DNA from: Dromaius novaehollandiae
Taxonomy: Eukaryota; Chordata; Aves; Casuariiformes; Dromaiidae
Assembly (NCBI RefSeq): GCF_036370855.1
Contig: NW_026991398.1
Location: 930,001 to 994,000, forward strand
DNA length: 64,000 bases
Direction: 5' to 3'
This document shows positions 21,735-33,105 of the stretch, piece after piece (position 1 is the stretch's first letter; each line of letters starts with the position of its first letter). A model generated the notes under the pieces. It saw only the letters and a list, made by a program, of their open reading frames with translations. It did no database searches and was not told the DNA's origin. The position numbers and the translations under genes were made by a program.

Positions 21735-24700
21735 AATAACTGAACCAATACCATCCTGCTGCAGTGGGAGATGAGAAAACAAGGGTGTTGATAATAAAGA
21801 AAGCTTTCCTAAGAGTCCCGTCCCATAGCCAGAGGGATGAATATGATGTAATTTTAGAGTGACAGAAATTGGTCATGAAGTTCTGGGTACCCTTAATTCC
21901 CTGAGCATATAACTATAATCAGTGTGTAAATTCTCTGGGTGGCATTCATCGACCTTAACTTCAGATATTTGAAGTATTGATCTCTAAGTCTTGGCGCAGT
22001 GATATTGGCTCTGTTCTGTACTTCAGAGCAGTATCTGCAGAGGATAATTCAGCCTCTGAAAACCGATATGTCAGATGCCACTGGAAGTGGTTTCATCATT
22101 CCAGGATTCCTTTTCCTCCCCACAATAACTTTGCATGGGGATTGAAAGCAGGGACTTCCAGCAGCAGCATGGGATGGGGTCTCAAGCAGAAGCACAGTGA
22201 GTCCTTGACACACTCTGAGCCCCCAGACTAGGGGAGTGATGGATCACACAGAGCTCACTTGGGACAGTAAGGGGCTTGGCTTGACTGTCCTTGGGTGGAT
22301 GTTATCTTCCTTTCAGACAGAAATAATGAGCACCAGCAGGTGCAGGCCAAGCTTCTCCCTGATCAGTAATGAAGTATGTGAGCATGGATATTCCTGTATG
22401 AAGCAACCATTCCCCATTTCCTGAAGAGCTGGACTTCAGTCACCTCCTGCATCCCAGGGTGAGCTGAGCATGTGAACGAGATGTTCTTTCTAACGAGGTG
22501 CACAATTTTCTGGGGAATGACAAAGAAAGGGAAATCTGGAAAATACTATAGTTGAAAGTGGTATGACAGAGAAAAGAACTTGAGATGTGAGAGATACCAA
22601 GGTGATACCTGAGGAGAAAAAGTACGAGCCACATAGCTTGCTTTTCTTTGAGGGGATGTGTTGGACCCAATGACCTCCACAAAACAAAACAAACAAAAAA
22701 AATTCCTTGAGTATCCCCAAATTTAATTTCTTTTTAAGAGTGAGTCCCCTGAGATTCACTTCAACAAACTTCTAGGATCCAAATCTCTGCTGGTGAGGGA
22801 GATTTCATTGACAGTCAGAATCAGCCACATCAGAGAATGAGAGATGCTCTTCTAAGATGGACTCCTGAAACAGGTAGGATGACTCCCTCTCTGGAGATGT
22901 GGAGATGCTGGTACCTTGTCATGGACTTGGGAGGGACCTGAGGTAGCAGGTGAAGCTGAGGTGACTTTGACACAAGAGGCTCTGTGAATTCGTATGTGTA
23001 GGTGTTCAAGGCCATTTGAGGACGTCCTGCCTGGCCTCAAACTGCCTCCCTGAAGGGCACAGGTTTTCTGTACGTGATGTATACATGCCCAGGGCACCTG
23101 GAGTACCACTAGATGCCTGCAAGAGGTACCATCCAAAGAAGCTTCCTCTTTTAGCCTGCCTTCACACCCAGTGAGGCATTTCTAGAGGGATACAACTCAC
23201 CTTAAGTGAATTGTCTAAATTAGCTCAAATGACTTGTATCCAACAGTAGATGTTTCTCCTAACTACAAAGGAAGCTCAGGGAGAGACATCTCTATGGTAG
23301 CCATCCCCAGTGAGGTAACTGAGTGCTCCTAGCTCTGTTTTTCTTGGTCCAGAGAACTCCTTGACCCTTCTGTGGAATCACACTCCATCACTCCATCTTG
23401 ACTTTTTGACTTCTGCATGAGGCTGAAGTCTACACAAACTCCCTCTTCCCCCTTCCCCTCCTATCAGGGCAGAGATTCATCTCTCCCTTTGCTCAAACAA
23501 ACAGGTAGTTACTGAGGCATGAAAAAAAATTGCAAATTACTCCTGCCTTCTCCACTTGCACTCTAGATCATCACCTTCTCCCCCAAAAGCATGATCCCTT
23601 GTGATGTCCCGTAAAACTCCAAACAACAGCACACACCAGAAGATAAGCCATCCAACAGCAGGACATGCAATGCCAAGGCAGTCTTACTGCTGGTAAGGAT
23701 CTGGAGATCAAAAAAGTAGGGAAAGGATATGTGGAGTGGAAGTTGTAGAATAATTTAGGAGAATGACTTGAAAAGAGGTCAGAGACAGCAAATGTTCTGG
23801 TTTGGCGGGCTGGCAAGGCCAGGGGAGTGAGGTCTCTTCCCTCTAGAAAGCACTGACTCAGACTGGGAGCATGAGGGTACTGAATGGCTCTAAGGTCTGG
23901 TCAGTGGACCCCAAGACTTTCATTCTCTGTGGAGCACCAGCGAATGGGACATATAAGCTTCTGTTACAGTCAGTGGAGACCAACTGCTTAAATACAGGCA
24001 TCTATGAACCAGAAGATTTAATCAGCTGGTTCTGAGCCAGAAGTGTTTGTTGTCTTTTCTTCCATCCCATGTAGGCATTTACGATATCCTAGAATATCCT
24101 AGAATACTAAAAATAGCACTACATGCCCATGTTTCATCAACTAATCACTTCCCTACATTTGTTCAGCCAAAATGCTCTGTAAGCTCTGTGGACACTATTG
24201 GCCAGGTCACTGCTGGATATAATGAGAGCTCAGACCACTTACGTTGCAGACACCAGCTTCGCTGTCTGGAGCTGAATCCCACTGCTGCACTGCAAATGTT
24301 CACATCAGAGTTAGTGTCTGCTGCCCCTTCAGAGTCAGGGGAAAAAGAATGACCTGCAGAAGATGATGAATTTAGGCAGTTTAGAGAGTGTCTTAGCACT
24401 GGAGGGCTCTCCATTTAGTAAAACATACCTGTCTCCACTTGTCTCTAGAGAGACCACAGTTTAGGTAAGAAAGGTAAAATAGGTATAGTGGAATCTGATC
24501 CAGAAGTTAATTGCTTGTTTTTTCAATGAACATTTCAGGAAAAAAAAATCTCATTTTTTTTTTACTGTTTGTATCTAGAAAAACTAATAGCTATCAAGAA
24601 ATCATACAGTGTGACATTACCCATTCAGCAGGAAAGACTAGATTTTATCATAGCTCCTGGCATCTGAACTGCCTGATGAAATTTATTTTCACCTGTATTT

Positions 24701-25373
24701 TTAACATTTTAATGACAGATTTATAAATGCTTCTCTTAATCTAGTAAGGCAAGGCATGTAAGAGGCAAGCTTTTTTGTTTTTGAGGCCAAGTCTTACAGA
24801 AGTCAATGCTACTTAAATATGGAGGATTGCCTTTTATTGTACCTCCAAATAGGCAGACATGGAAATAATTTCATTTAATCTTCAGCTTTTTCATATAACT
24901 CATTTAAACAACTTTAAGCCTCAATGGGTCATCCAATCTCTGCAGTCACTGGAGAGAGACAGAGCTACTGGGGCTTGAGTCATCCCATCCCTAAGGTCAG
25001 GATGCCTCTGAGATTCCACCTCCCTGTGGCTTCTGCAGAGCAGCTTAGGCTGTATGAATGTGTATTAGGTGACTGAACTTTGGTAAGAGGAGTGCACCGA
25101 TTGACACCAAAAGCAACATTCTTCAGTGTTAATGCACCATGAACCACAAAGCATCTGCTCACTATGGGTGGTCAGTGACATAGCTAAAGTTAAGGCAAGG
25201 AATAAATAGTAAGATAACTGAAGAGAAGAAGAAATCATCAAGAGAAGCAAGGTGGAATAATACATAGATGTTAGCATCAAGTGGGAGTGAATGAACAGCC
25301 ACCAGTTAATCCAAGTTTGCAGTGACTGAAAATAAAGGTCTTTGCCAGTTGATTTTACCAGACCGTTTCATGA

Positions 25374-25397
25374 CAAAAACAAACAAACAAACAAAAA
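25374..25397 (+). repeat. Simple repeat (CAAA)n
   Basis: About five copies of CAAA, ordinary microsatellite in intergenic DNA. Confidence 0.8.
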
Positions 25398-27042
25398 TCA
25401 GTAAAACAAGACCTTTGGGGAATTATGAGCCCTTGGTGGGGGGGGGGGAGATCATTTTCAAGGACAGAAATTGCTAGAAAGATTTTGTCAAAAGGACAGC
25501 ACAGATAAAAACAACAAAAAAAAACAATTAGGTAATTGATTCTGGTTTTGTTGCAACAGACTTTTTGTCCTCAGTAACTGTGTGTTTCATGTGAGACACC
25601 TCATTTCAAACATACCATGTTTAAACATTGGAATCTCCCAAGTAATGATACAGTTATGACACTAAAGATACAATGTGAGCACTTAATAAAGAATGATGCA
25701 GCATTCTGAGGAAACCATAGCTTTTATTTCAATGAGAAAGCACATTTGGAGAAATATAATAATGAATCATCTCTTTGAAATCATGCATTCCTCTTTCAGT
25801 TAAAGTTTTCCCAGAAAGTTTTTTTTAAAAAAAAAGAAAAGGAGTGAGAGAGAGGAAAAGGGAAAGAGGGTTCCTAATTACCTTATGTATTCAGATTTTA
25901 AAAACTGCAAAAATACTGTAATACATAAAGCCCAATCAATCTGTCTCTTCCCGTGCTGCAGGGTACTGTGAAGGCAGATTATTCTACTTTTTTTTTTAAA
26001 TGCACCAACCATCTGCATGCTTAAGAGAGCCCAATCCACAGCTACAGAGACAATTCATATAGTTTACAATATAAACCAAACCATAACATTTAACTGATGT
26101 GAAAAAAGGGTGGGGGGGGGGGAAGAAACTTCAGGAGGGGTCAAATCTAATTGATTTAGAGGTGTTTAGAGGTTCATATTTCTCTCCAGAGTCCCCAGTA
26201 ATTCTGACCATCCATACTTCGAAGCTCTTAGTTTGCACCTTATCTGGAGTGAGCCAATTAGTTCCCTTCATGGGAGAATCTGGGTGCAGAAAAGAAGATG
26301 CCAGAATTTACACTCTGCAGACAGAATGGATGCAAACCAGTCAGCATCACTTGCTCAGGCACTCTGACTCAGCCCCTGGAAGACACCACAAGAACAGAAG
26401 TGTAGCCTGAGGCACACCTGATGTGTGCAAGAGACTCAGCCAGGCTGAGTCTACAATTAACAGACAGAATTCACCACTTCCAGAGGCCAGGTCAGTGCAC
26501 CTATCCCGAGTTGTGCTGAATGACTGTGTGGAAATATCTTTCTTTCCACTCACTCTAGCAGTAGCTCGTGGTAATCTCAAATACAGACACATCCTTTGCA
26601 GTGGCTAAAGCTAGGTGAGATGAATCCTGAACACCACAGTTCTTTAGAGAATGGGATTCAGTTGTCCACATGCAGGTGCCTTCTGCTTTTTGAGATGCCC
26701 TAAGGAGCCCAAGACATCTGTGCAGTTGTGACAAGGGACTTTGAGAGACTTGTTGCTTTCCAGAAAGGCAGGTGGAGGTCAACTAGGATATGCTGTGGCA
26801 TCTCAAATGGCACTAGCCCCCATGTGACTGTGACTGGAATTTAGTTCCTTATCAATACAGACAGTGGAGTTGAGAGAATGATTCCCATCATCCTCATGTA
26901 GATACCACCTGGCTGCTTACCTGAAGCATATTCCATGCACCACTGAATCTCATCCAAGGAGTCTAATCTAATCTGGCTAGTTTATCCATATGAACACAAA
27001 GGTCCTGCTCACATTTTTCAAGGATTGACTGAGTAACAGTCA

Positions 27043-27982
27043 TCAGGAAGCTCGTGGGTTTCCTGCCCTCTTAGGCATCACCAGGCCCTTGTGCAAAGCA
27101 TTTCTCAAGGCGTCTTTCATTTGTTCATTCCTTAGGCTGAATATGAATGGGTTTAAAAGAGGTGTCACAATACTGGAGAACACAGAGAGTATTTTGTTGA
27201 CATGCAGAGAGGTCACCTGGGAAGGCCTGGCATAGACAAAGATGCCAAAACCTAAGGAAACAACAGTGAAAGGAGAAGCACAAGTCGCAAATGCCTCCTG
27301 CCTGTCCTGAGTTGATGGGATCCAGAATATGGTAGAAATAATGTAGGCATAGGAGACCACAGTCGATGCCAAAAAGCCAAGGAGCAAGACCAGGACACCA
27401 CAAAATCAATCAACTCAATAAGCTGGATGTCAGCACAAGCAAGGTGTAATAAAGGCGCACTGTCACAGAAGTAGTAATCGATTACATTGGGACCACAGTA
27501 CGGCAACGGGGCTTTCAGAACCAGAGATGACAGAATCATGACAAAGCCACCCACCCAGGAGCCCCAAACAAGTTGACTGCATACCTTGCTTGTCATGATG
27601 CTGGGATACCTCAGTGGGTTACATATTGCCACATACTGGTCATAGGACATAACAGCAAAGACGATGAAGCCAGTTGTGCCCGTGAGGAAATAGAAGTAGA
27701 GCTGGCTAAAGCAGCCAGCAAAGGAAATGACCTTCTTCCCTGACAGGAAGTTTGCCAGCATTTTAGGAACCACAGAGGAAGTCATGGAGATCTCAGTGAA
27801 AGACAGGTTACTGAGGAAGTAATACAGTGGCAATCAGTGTATAGCAGGACAATGATAAGAGCGTTTTCCAAGACAGTCACTAAATAAATAAGCAGGAACA
27901 CAATGAAGAAGAGGATCTCCACCTCATGGATGTTAGGAAATCCCACTAGGATGAACTCTGTCACAGATGTCACATTCTCCAT
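27043..27982 (-). pseudogene. Olfactory receptor pseudogene, OR6/OR11-like
   Basis: On the minus strand a receptor starts MENVTSVTEFILVGFPN at 27982 and can be followed through TM1, PLYYFLSNLSF (TM2), FAGCFSQLYFYF (TM3), MSYDQYVAICNPLRYP, the long second extracellular loop with its Cys residues, EAFATCASPFTVV and PLLNPFIFSLRNEQMKDALR. There are two breaks. A small deletion with frameshift near 27833 removes most of the LHTPM motif. A second frameshift near 27390-27400 falls in TM5. The DRY-type motif reads DQY and the TM1 GN reads EN, both atypical. The wording is non-OR14 class II, closest to OR6/OR11-type receptors. It lies about 3 kb from the intact receptor at 31062 but on the opposite strand. 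Confidence 0.85.
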
Positions 27983-29122
27983 CTCTGTGCATTCTCTGTC
28001 ATGGGAAAGAACAACAGAGTAATGTAGAGTGTTGAGTATTTTCTCAGGTGACATCTAGTAAGTTTTGGACATCCTGATTTTTAAAGAGAAGTCAAGTCCC
28101 TACACAGAGGTATTCAGGGTCAAGTTCATCACACCTAACTTGGACATCTGCACCTTCTGAGTTAGTCATCTAGTACCATTTTTTGAGGCTGCCTAGCCCT
28201 CCACAACTATAGAAGGGTCCTGGAGTGACCAGTTCAGCCTAAGACATCTGTCTTTTCAACTGAGATTCAGCATGCCTGACTTAAGGTGCTTGATTTAGTT
28301 GCTCATAATTAGGCATCCAGTACCATTTGAGAGGTCTCAGACATCCCCACAAAGCTAAAGTCTTAGATAACTGGAGGTCCCAATGTGCCAGCAGCTGAAT
28401 GGAGCCTGCAGGTGCCCACCTACAGGGTACAATCAGTAGTGCCTAAAGGGCCATTCATCTGTTCTTGTCCAAAAATATATCTTGTCCAAAAAATACAGGC
28501 CTACTTTGGTCTGTTTTGGCAATAACCTTTCTAGAGATGGAATATATCCCATTCCAGCTCCCTGTCTAATCAAACAGGAGAGGAAGCCATTCCTAAAAGG
28601 TGATTCAGACCATTGCAGTCTGCCTCTCTCCATTGACGGCTGAGGAATGGAAGATGACAACCTTTGTGAAACAGCTGTCACAGTTTGGTGCCACCAATCT
28701 TTGCCATTGCTCTTTCCTTAATATACAAAGGTGACATAGGTAGGTCTTTATTGCAAAGCTGCCTCAATTTCTCTGTAACCGTCATTCAAAATCACCATCA
28801 AATCGTAACACAAGAGAGACTACAGTGATATTGCTGTAGGTGACTGGGCTTGAGCTTTTGCTCAAACAATTACAGCCAGCGGCTAAATTTCAGCAAATCT
28901 TCCAGATGGACCCAGTGCAGAGATCCCCCTATGCCAGACTAGAGGCAGAGAGCAAGACAGAGCATTTGGGATCTAGGACTAACCTGAGCCCCAAGTTAAA
29001 ATGCCAATGCAATCACGGAGTATTGCCCACTACTGGGCTTCCCATTTTGCTCCCTGTATAAAAACCACGTGCTATGCTCTGAGATGGGGCCTGGGGGGAC
29101 AACACAGTTTGTGGAGAACCTC
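27983..29122. other. Intergenic stretch upstream of the OR pseudogene
   Basis: No recognised gene or repeat. The first few hundred bases would have been the promoter side of the minus-strand pseudogene. Confidence 0.45.
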
Positions 29123-29795
29123 TGTTACAAGGCAACCCTGAGAAGCTCAGAAAGAATGTTTGAAGTAGGTAGATTTGGATAATTTCTATCTTAGATAGAA
29201 TTTGCTTAGCATGAGTAGCCGCACACTTGCTTAGCATAAGTAGCTAAATTTGCTGAAGCCTTAGGCCGCGCTCCTAGTTCGTTAAGAAAAGGCCTCAGAG
29301 CTGGTGCAGGCTGGAAAGATAAGGGAGTTACAAGCAGTCTGCATTCCTGTGCCCCACTCTCCAGAAGGGAGGATGCCAAGGCTGAGAAATAAGGCCTGTT
29401 TGGGTGCCAGGACCTTGGGAAGCAAAGCCTCCTCTCACTGTTGAAACAGTGTTAATTAAGGGGTCTGGATTATGTCCTCTTCCTCAGGACCTTGGGAGAT
29501 AACGTCTACTGACCTAGCTGGGGCAGTGTTAATTGATCAGGACCTTGAGAAGCAGGGGTGGGACCCAGGGAATGAAGAAATCACTAACCAATCAGTGTAC
29601 AAGGGAAAGTCGCAAATCTGGCAATTTGTTTGTATAAATGCTACCTGAAAAGTTGGGGGGGGTGTGCTCGATTTGTGGGAGACCACCGAGCACCCAGGCT
29701 TGCGCAACTCTGAAATAAATAAATAAATGTCTCTCCTGAGTGTGTAATTATTGGCTCATTGCACACCGGGCAACGAATCCGCTTTTCGGACAACA
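29123..29795 (+). mobile_element. Solo LTR of the gammaretrovirus-type provirus family
   Basis: The 673-bp sequence begins TGTTACAAG and ends GGACAACA. It is flanked by the 4-bp direct repeat CCTC (29119-29122 and 29796-29799), a length typical of gammaretrovirus-type integration. It matches the 3' LTR at 57666-58337 with three substitutions and one difference in a G run. Inside are a CCAAT box (29588), a TATAAA (29633) and overlapping AATAAA signals near 29714. No internal viral sequence remains, so this is a recombination product that left one LTR. It lies between the two OR6/OR11-like loci and could act as a promoter or polyadenylation site toward 31062, which is inference. Confidence 0.93.
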
Positions 29796-31061
29796 CCTCT
29801 GTTTCACTGCCTAAAACCCATCATCTCCTCCTCCCACCCTTGCATTTTTGAGGCATCCTATTTATGGAGGCATCTGCTCCTTTCCTTTATATGTCTAAAA
29901 CCAAATGCAAAGGTGGAGGGGAAAACGTCAGTATTTATTTCCTGTATTTTCCTTGGGCTTCCTTCTGTTAGACGTGTTCTTTGGTTTGAAAAAGAAATTA
30001 GCTACTAAATAAATTAGGAGATTTGAGATTGAAATAGGGAGTTTCATCTACTTCATTGGAGGTGTGTGTGAGCAGCTGGAGTCCGTACTCATTTTCCCTT
30101 GGCTCCCTATATAGTCAATGGAGACAAAGAGAGAGCTCTAGAGGTTGGGTCCTCCCAGACTATAACCAACATGTGAAAGAAGTGTCACCAGTCTCTTCCA
30201 GACACTCTTCTCTCTCTGCCCTGGCAATATGGGAGTCTGCTAACTTGCTCAAACTGAAGTGTCCAACTTTTAGACACCTAAAATATAACCCTGCTTCATG
30301 TTTTCTTTGTTCCAGATGCTTCCTATTTCAAATAACCAAAAGGACAGCCTTTAGGTTTTTCGTACGAGATGATTCCCCCCTTCCCTAAAGGGAAAGCCAC
30401 TTCCAGTGACTGAAGGGAACCGTCATGAATTTCACTATTCAGAGTATTAAAGAAGGCAAGCTATACTTGTTCCCTATTTCCTCCCCTTTTCGGGAGAAAC
30501 AGAGAGGAAGAAGATGTGGAAGAAAGCAGGGGATTACAAAAGAGATACTCGATATTGGCTTGTTTCGAAATCAACAGCCTCCCAGATGTTCTGAATCAAA
30601 AAAGGCAAGTACTGAAAAGTAGAAGGGATAACTTTCAAAATGCACATATAAAGGGATGGTCTGGCATCTGCAGATAACAGTAAGCATTTTTGCTGGGACA
30701 TTAGTTTGGCTTTTGACAGACAGATGTGATGGATGTTTGCAATAAGTCAAAGTGAACTGGGAATTTCCAAGGCATGGCATGAAATAGTTCACAATCTCTT
30801 TAAAATATTGTGCTCTTGAGAAAGAATCCTTTGTGAGACTATGGAAAAGGTAGAAAGAAGACAGTAAAATCTCTGAGGACTGTAAATGTGAAATGGAGAA
30901 GTCAGAGTGTGATGAATGGTTGAGAGGAATATTCTGTCTGTGTTACATAGGAAGCAAGCAGGGGAGCAAAGAAGGAAGGATACAGCCTCCTGTGCAGACT
31001 GTGAAATTCTCCCACTTGTTTCTTCCTGCTCCTCTCTCAGCAGGATGTACTGAAATTGGGC
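29796..31061. other. 5' flank of the OR6/OR11-like gene
   Basis: No recognised repeat or coding sequence. A pyrimidine-rich stretch and CTCTCTCAG ending at 31040 look like a splice acceptor 21 bases before the ATG of the receptor. A TATAAA-like word occurs near 30647, but I cannot tie it to a start site. Confidence 0.45.
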
Positions 31062-32015
31062 ATGGGACCAGGAAATGAAACTGTAGTTGCTGAGTTCATC
31101 CTAGAGGGTTTCTCAGGGCTTGATCAAAGACTACAGCTGTTTCTCTCCCTGCTCCTTATGCTCATATACCTGACAACTGTGATAGGGAACACAACGATCA
31201 TTTTCCTCGTGTGTGTGGATCACCGCCTGCAAACCCCCATGTACTTTTTCATCAGCAATCTGGCATTCCTGGAAATCTGGTTTACATCCTCCACAACTAT
31301 CAAACTGTTGGTGATTCTGAGCTCTGGTAGGAGGACAATCTCATTAAGCAGCTGCTTTGCCCAATCCTATTTCTATTTTTCCCTGGGTGGTACAGAGTTC
31401 ACTCTCCTTGTTGTCATGTCCTTTGACCGCTACCTTGCCATCTGCCAACCTTTGCATTATGCTGCTGTCGTGAAGTGGCAGCTCTGCACCCACCTCGTTG
31501 TTGCTGCTTGGGTCATAGGCTTCACACTCTTCAGTTACCGCCTGGTCCTGCTCTCAAAGCTGACGTTCTGTGGCCCAAACAAGATCCACCATTTTTTTTG
31601 TGACAACTCTCCCTTGTTCAAACTGTCCTGCTCTGACACCAGCCTGCTTTGGAAAGTAGACTCTCTTTTCATATCATCTGTAGTGCTGGGTTCCTTATGT
31701 TTAATCCTGGTGTCCTACATGTGCATCTTCCATTGTATTCTGCACATGCCATCAGCATCTGGGAGGAAGAAAGCTTTTGCTACATGTTCTTCCCATCTCA
31801 TCACTTTAGCCATCGCATATGGAAGCTGCATTGTTCTCTATGCACGACCCTCAGAAGATGTTTCCTTGGAGACCAACGGAACTGTAGCTTTGCTGAACAC
31901 CATTCTGTACCCATTCTTAAACCCCTTCATCTACAGTCTCAGAAATAAGACTGTGAAACTGGCCTTGAAGGAAGCCATTGGCTGTGCAAAGGTTCGACTT
32001 TTCCCCCAGTCATGA
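31062..32015 (+). CDS. Olfactory receptor, OR6/OR11-like, intact
   Basis: This encodes a 317-residue seven-transmembrane odorant receptor. The ATG at 31062 gives MGPGNETVVAEFILEGF with an N-glycosylation site at Asn5. Order of hallmarks: GN of TM1, LQTPMYFFISNLAFLEIW (TM2), SSCFAQSYFYFSLGGTEF (TM3), MSFDRYLAICQPLHY, FCGPNKIHHFFCDNSP in the second extracellular loop, SYMCIFHCIL, KKAFATCSSHL, and PFLNPFIYSLRN near the end. The frame is unbroken and of normal length. It is a class II receptor of the non-OR14 type, and family-level naming (OR6 versus OR11 or a bird-specific group) needs a tree. A probable splice acceptor lies 21 bases upstream. Confidence 0.92.
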   Translation: MGPGNETVVAEFILEGFSGLDQRLQLFLSLLLMLIYLTTVIGNTTIIFLVCVDHRLQTPMYFFISNLAFLEIWFTSSTTIKLLVILSSGRRTISLSSCFAQSYFYFSLGGTEFTLLVVMSFDRYLAICQPLHYAAVVKWQLCTHLVVAAWVIGFTLFSYRLVLLSKLTFCGPNKIHHFFCDNSPLFKLSCSDTSLLWKVDSLFISSVVLGSLCLILVSYMCIFHCILHMPSASGRKKAFATCSSHLITLAIAYGSCIVLYARPSEDVSLETNGTVALLNTILYPFLNPFIYSLRNKTVKLALKEAIGCAKVRLFPQS

Positions 32016-32399
32016 TGTTTCTCGAGATAGCAATTTTAATTATGTATCATATAAAATATCTTTCACACATCTGTACGTAGCTACTAAATACAGGTGCCTC
32101 AGACTAAATACAGGTGCCTCAGGAGATTTATTTTCACACTGGATTGTAGTAGTGAAAGGAAGAAATGTGAATTGTGTGTCTTGGTTAGAGGGGGTTATTA
32201 TAAACAGAATCTAAAACATATTAATAGAATGTTGGAAACACAATTCTTAGGACTGGGGCATAGACTGCCAGTGGGTGCTGACACAAGGAAGCTTTCATAA
32301 GTTATCTCAGGAAATTTAGCTGAAAACTCTGGGGACAATGTCCCAGGACTGTTGAGAAAAGCTCAAAACACCTTCTCTGCCTGAATAACAGAAGATGCT
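32016..32399. other. 3' flank of the OR6/OR11-like gene
   Basis: No gene seen. A 17-base segment is repeated near 32083-32099 and 32104-32120 (CTAAATACAGGTGCCTCA). No clear AATAAA is close to the stop. Confidence 0.4.
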
Positions 32400-33087
32400 A
32401 AGCACAAAAATTAAGCTCCAGGCTGGGTCCTTCTGCACTGCAGTGAAGGATGTGGTGGCCCTGGTCTACCCACCCAGGCCCACAGCTCCACCGGCAATGT
32501 GCGGTTAGGGTATGCAGGCAGACAACTAGGCTCTGGCTTGAGGTTGAGATAACTGACTAAATTGTCTACTACATATGTGCTTGAGTACATACGTAGTAAA
32601 ACTGGGACCAATGAGGAAAAAAACTACTTAGAGATGGACTGTTTATTGCAAAGGGGATAAAGCTGGCAAAAGGGAGGGATCAGTTGGATCATGGAATAAA
32701 AAGCACGGGAAAATGGAGGGAGAGGGAATAAAAGGGCCCAGTTTTGTGTAAGCAAGCTGCTGGCAAGTACACTTGCCTGGCCAAGCTGTGTGCCTGGTCA
32801 CTGCGGTCTGCCTTAGCGTCATATTAAATCCTATTCCTAGATATTTTCTGGGTGAGCATGCTCTCTGTTCTGTGTGAGTGCATGTGTGGAAGGCTTGCAG
32901 CCCTCAAGGCAGCCAGCTGCCAGGGACACCCGTGCAAGGGTGCATGTGAGGTCTCCTGCAAGCTTTGAGTCTCATTAGCTGGTGAGCAAAAACAGGACCA
33001 GGCCATTTGCATGGTTCATGTTTATGAGCGCTGCTCGTGTCTCTGTGGTGCCTGTAAAGGTACTGTGCTCTGGCTGAACTGATTTTT
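32400..33087 (+). mobile_element. Possible solo LTR or LTR plus leader of a third retroelement
   Basis: AATAAAAGGG at 32727-32736 looks like a TATA box. ATTAAA at 32823-32828, some 90 bases later, looks like a polyadenylation signal. A T run followed by TGGTGGCCC at 33088 could be the end of an LTR plus a primer-binding site. No terminal repeats or target duplication could be fixed, and no viral protein follows. The call rests only on this signal order. Confidence 0.35.
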
Positions 33088-33105
33088 TGGTGGCCCACCA
33101 TGTCC

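Larger units (their letters stand above)
20093..27042. other. Long intergenic stretch without recognisable genes
   Basis: About 7 kb of AT-rich DNA. I see no protein similarity, no LTR and no long CR1 piece. It contains simple runs: a G run near 20664, a C run near 21505-21514, TTTG repeats near 21714, CAAA repeats near 25374, G runs near 25438 and 26109, and several A runs. All open frames are short and without known domains. Confidence 0.5.
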
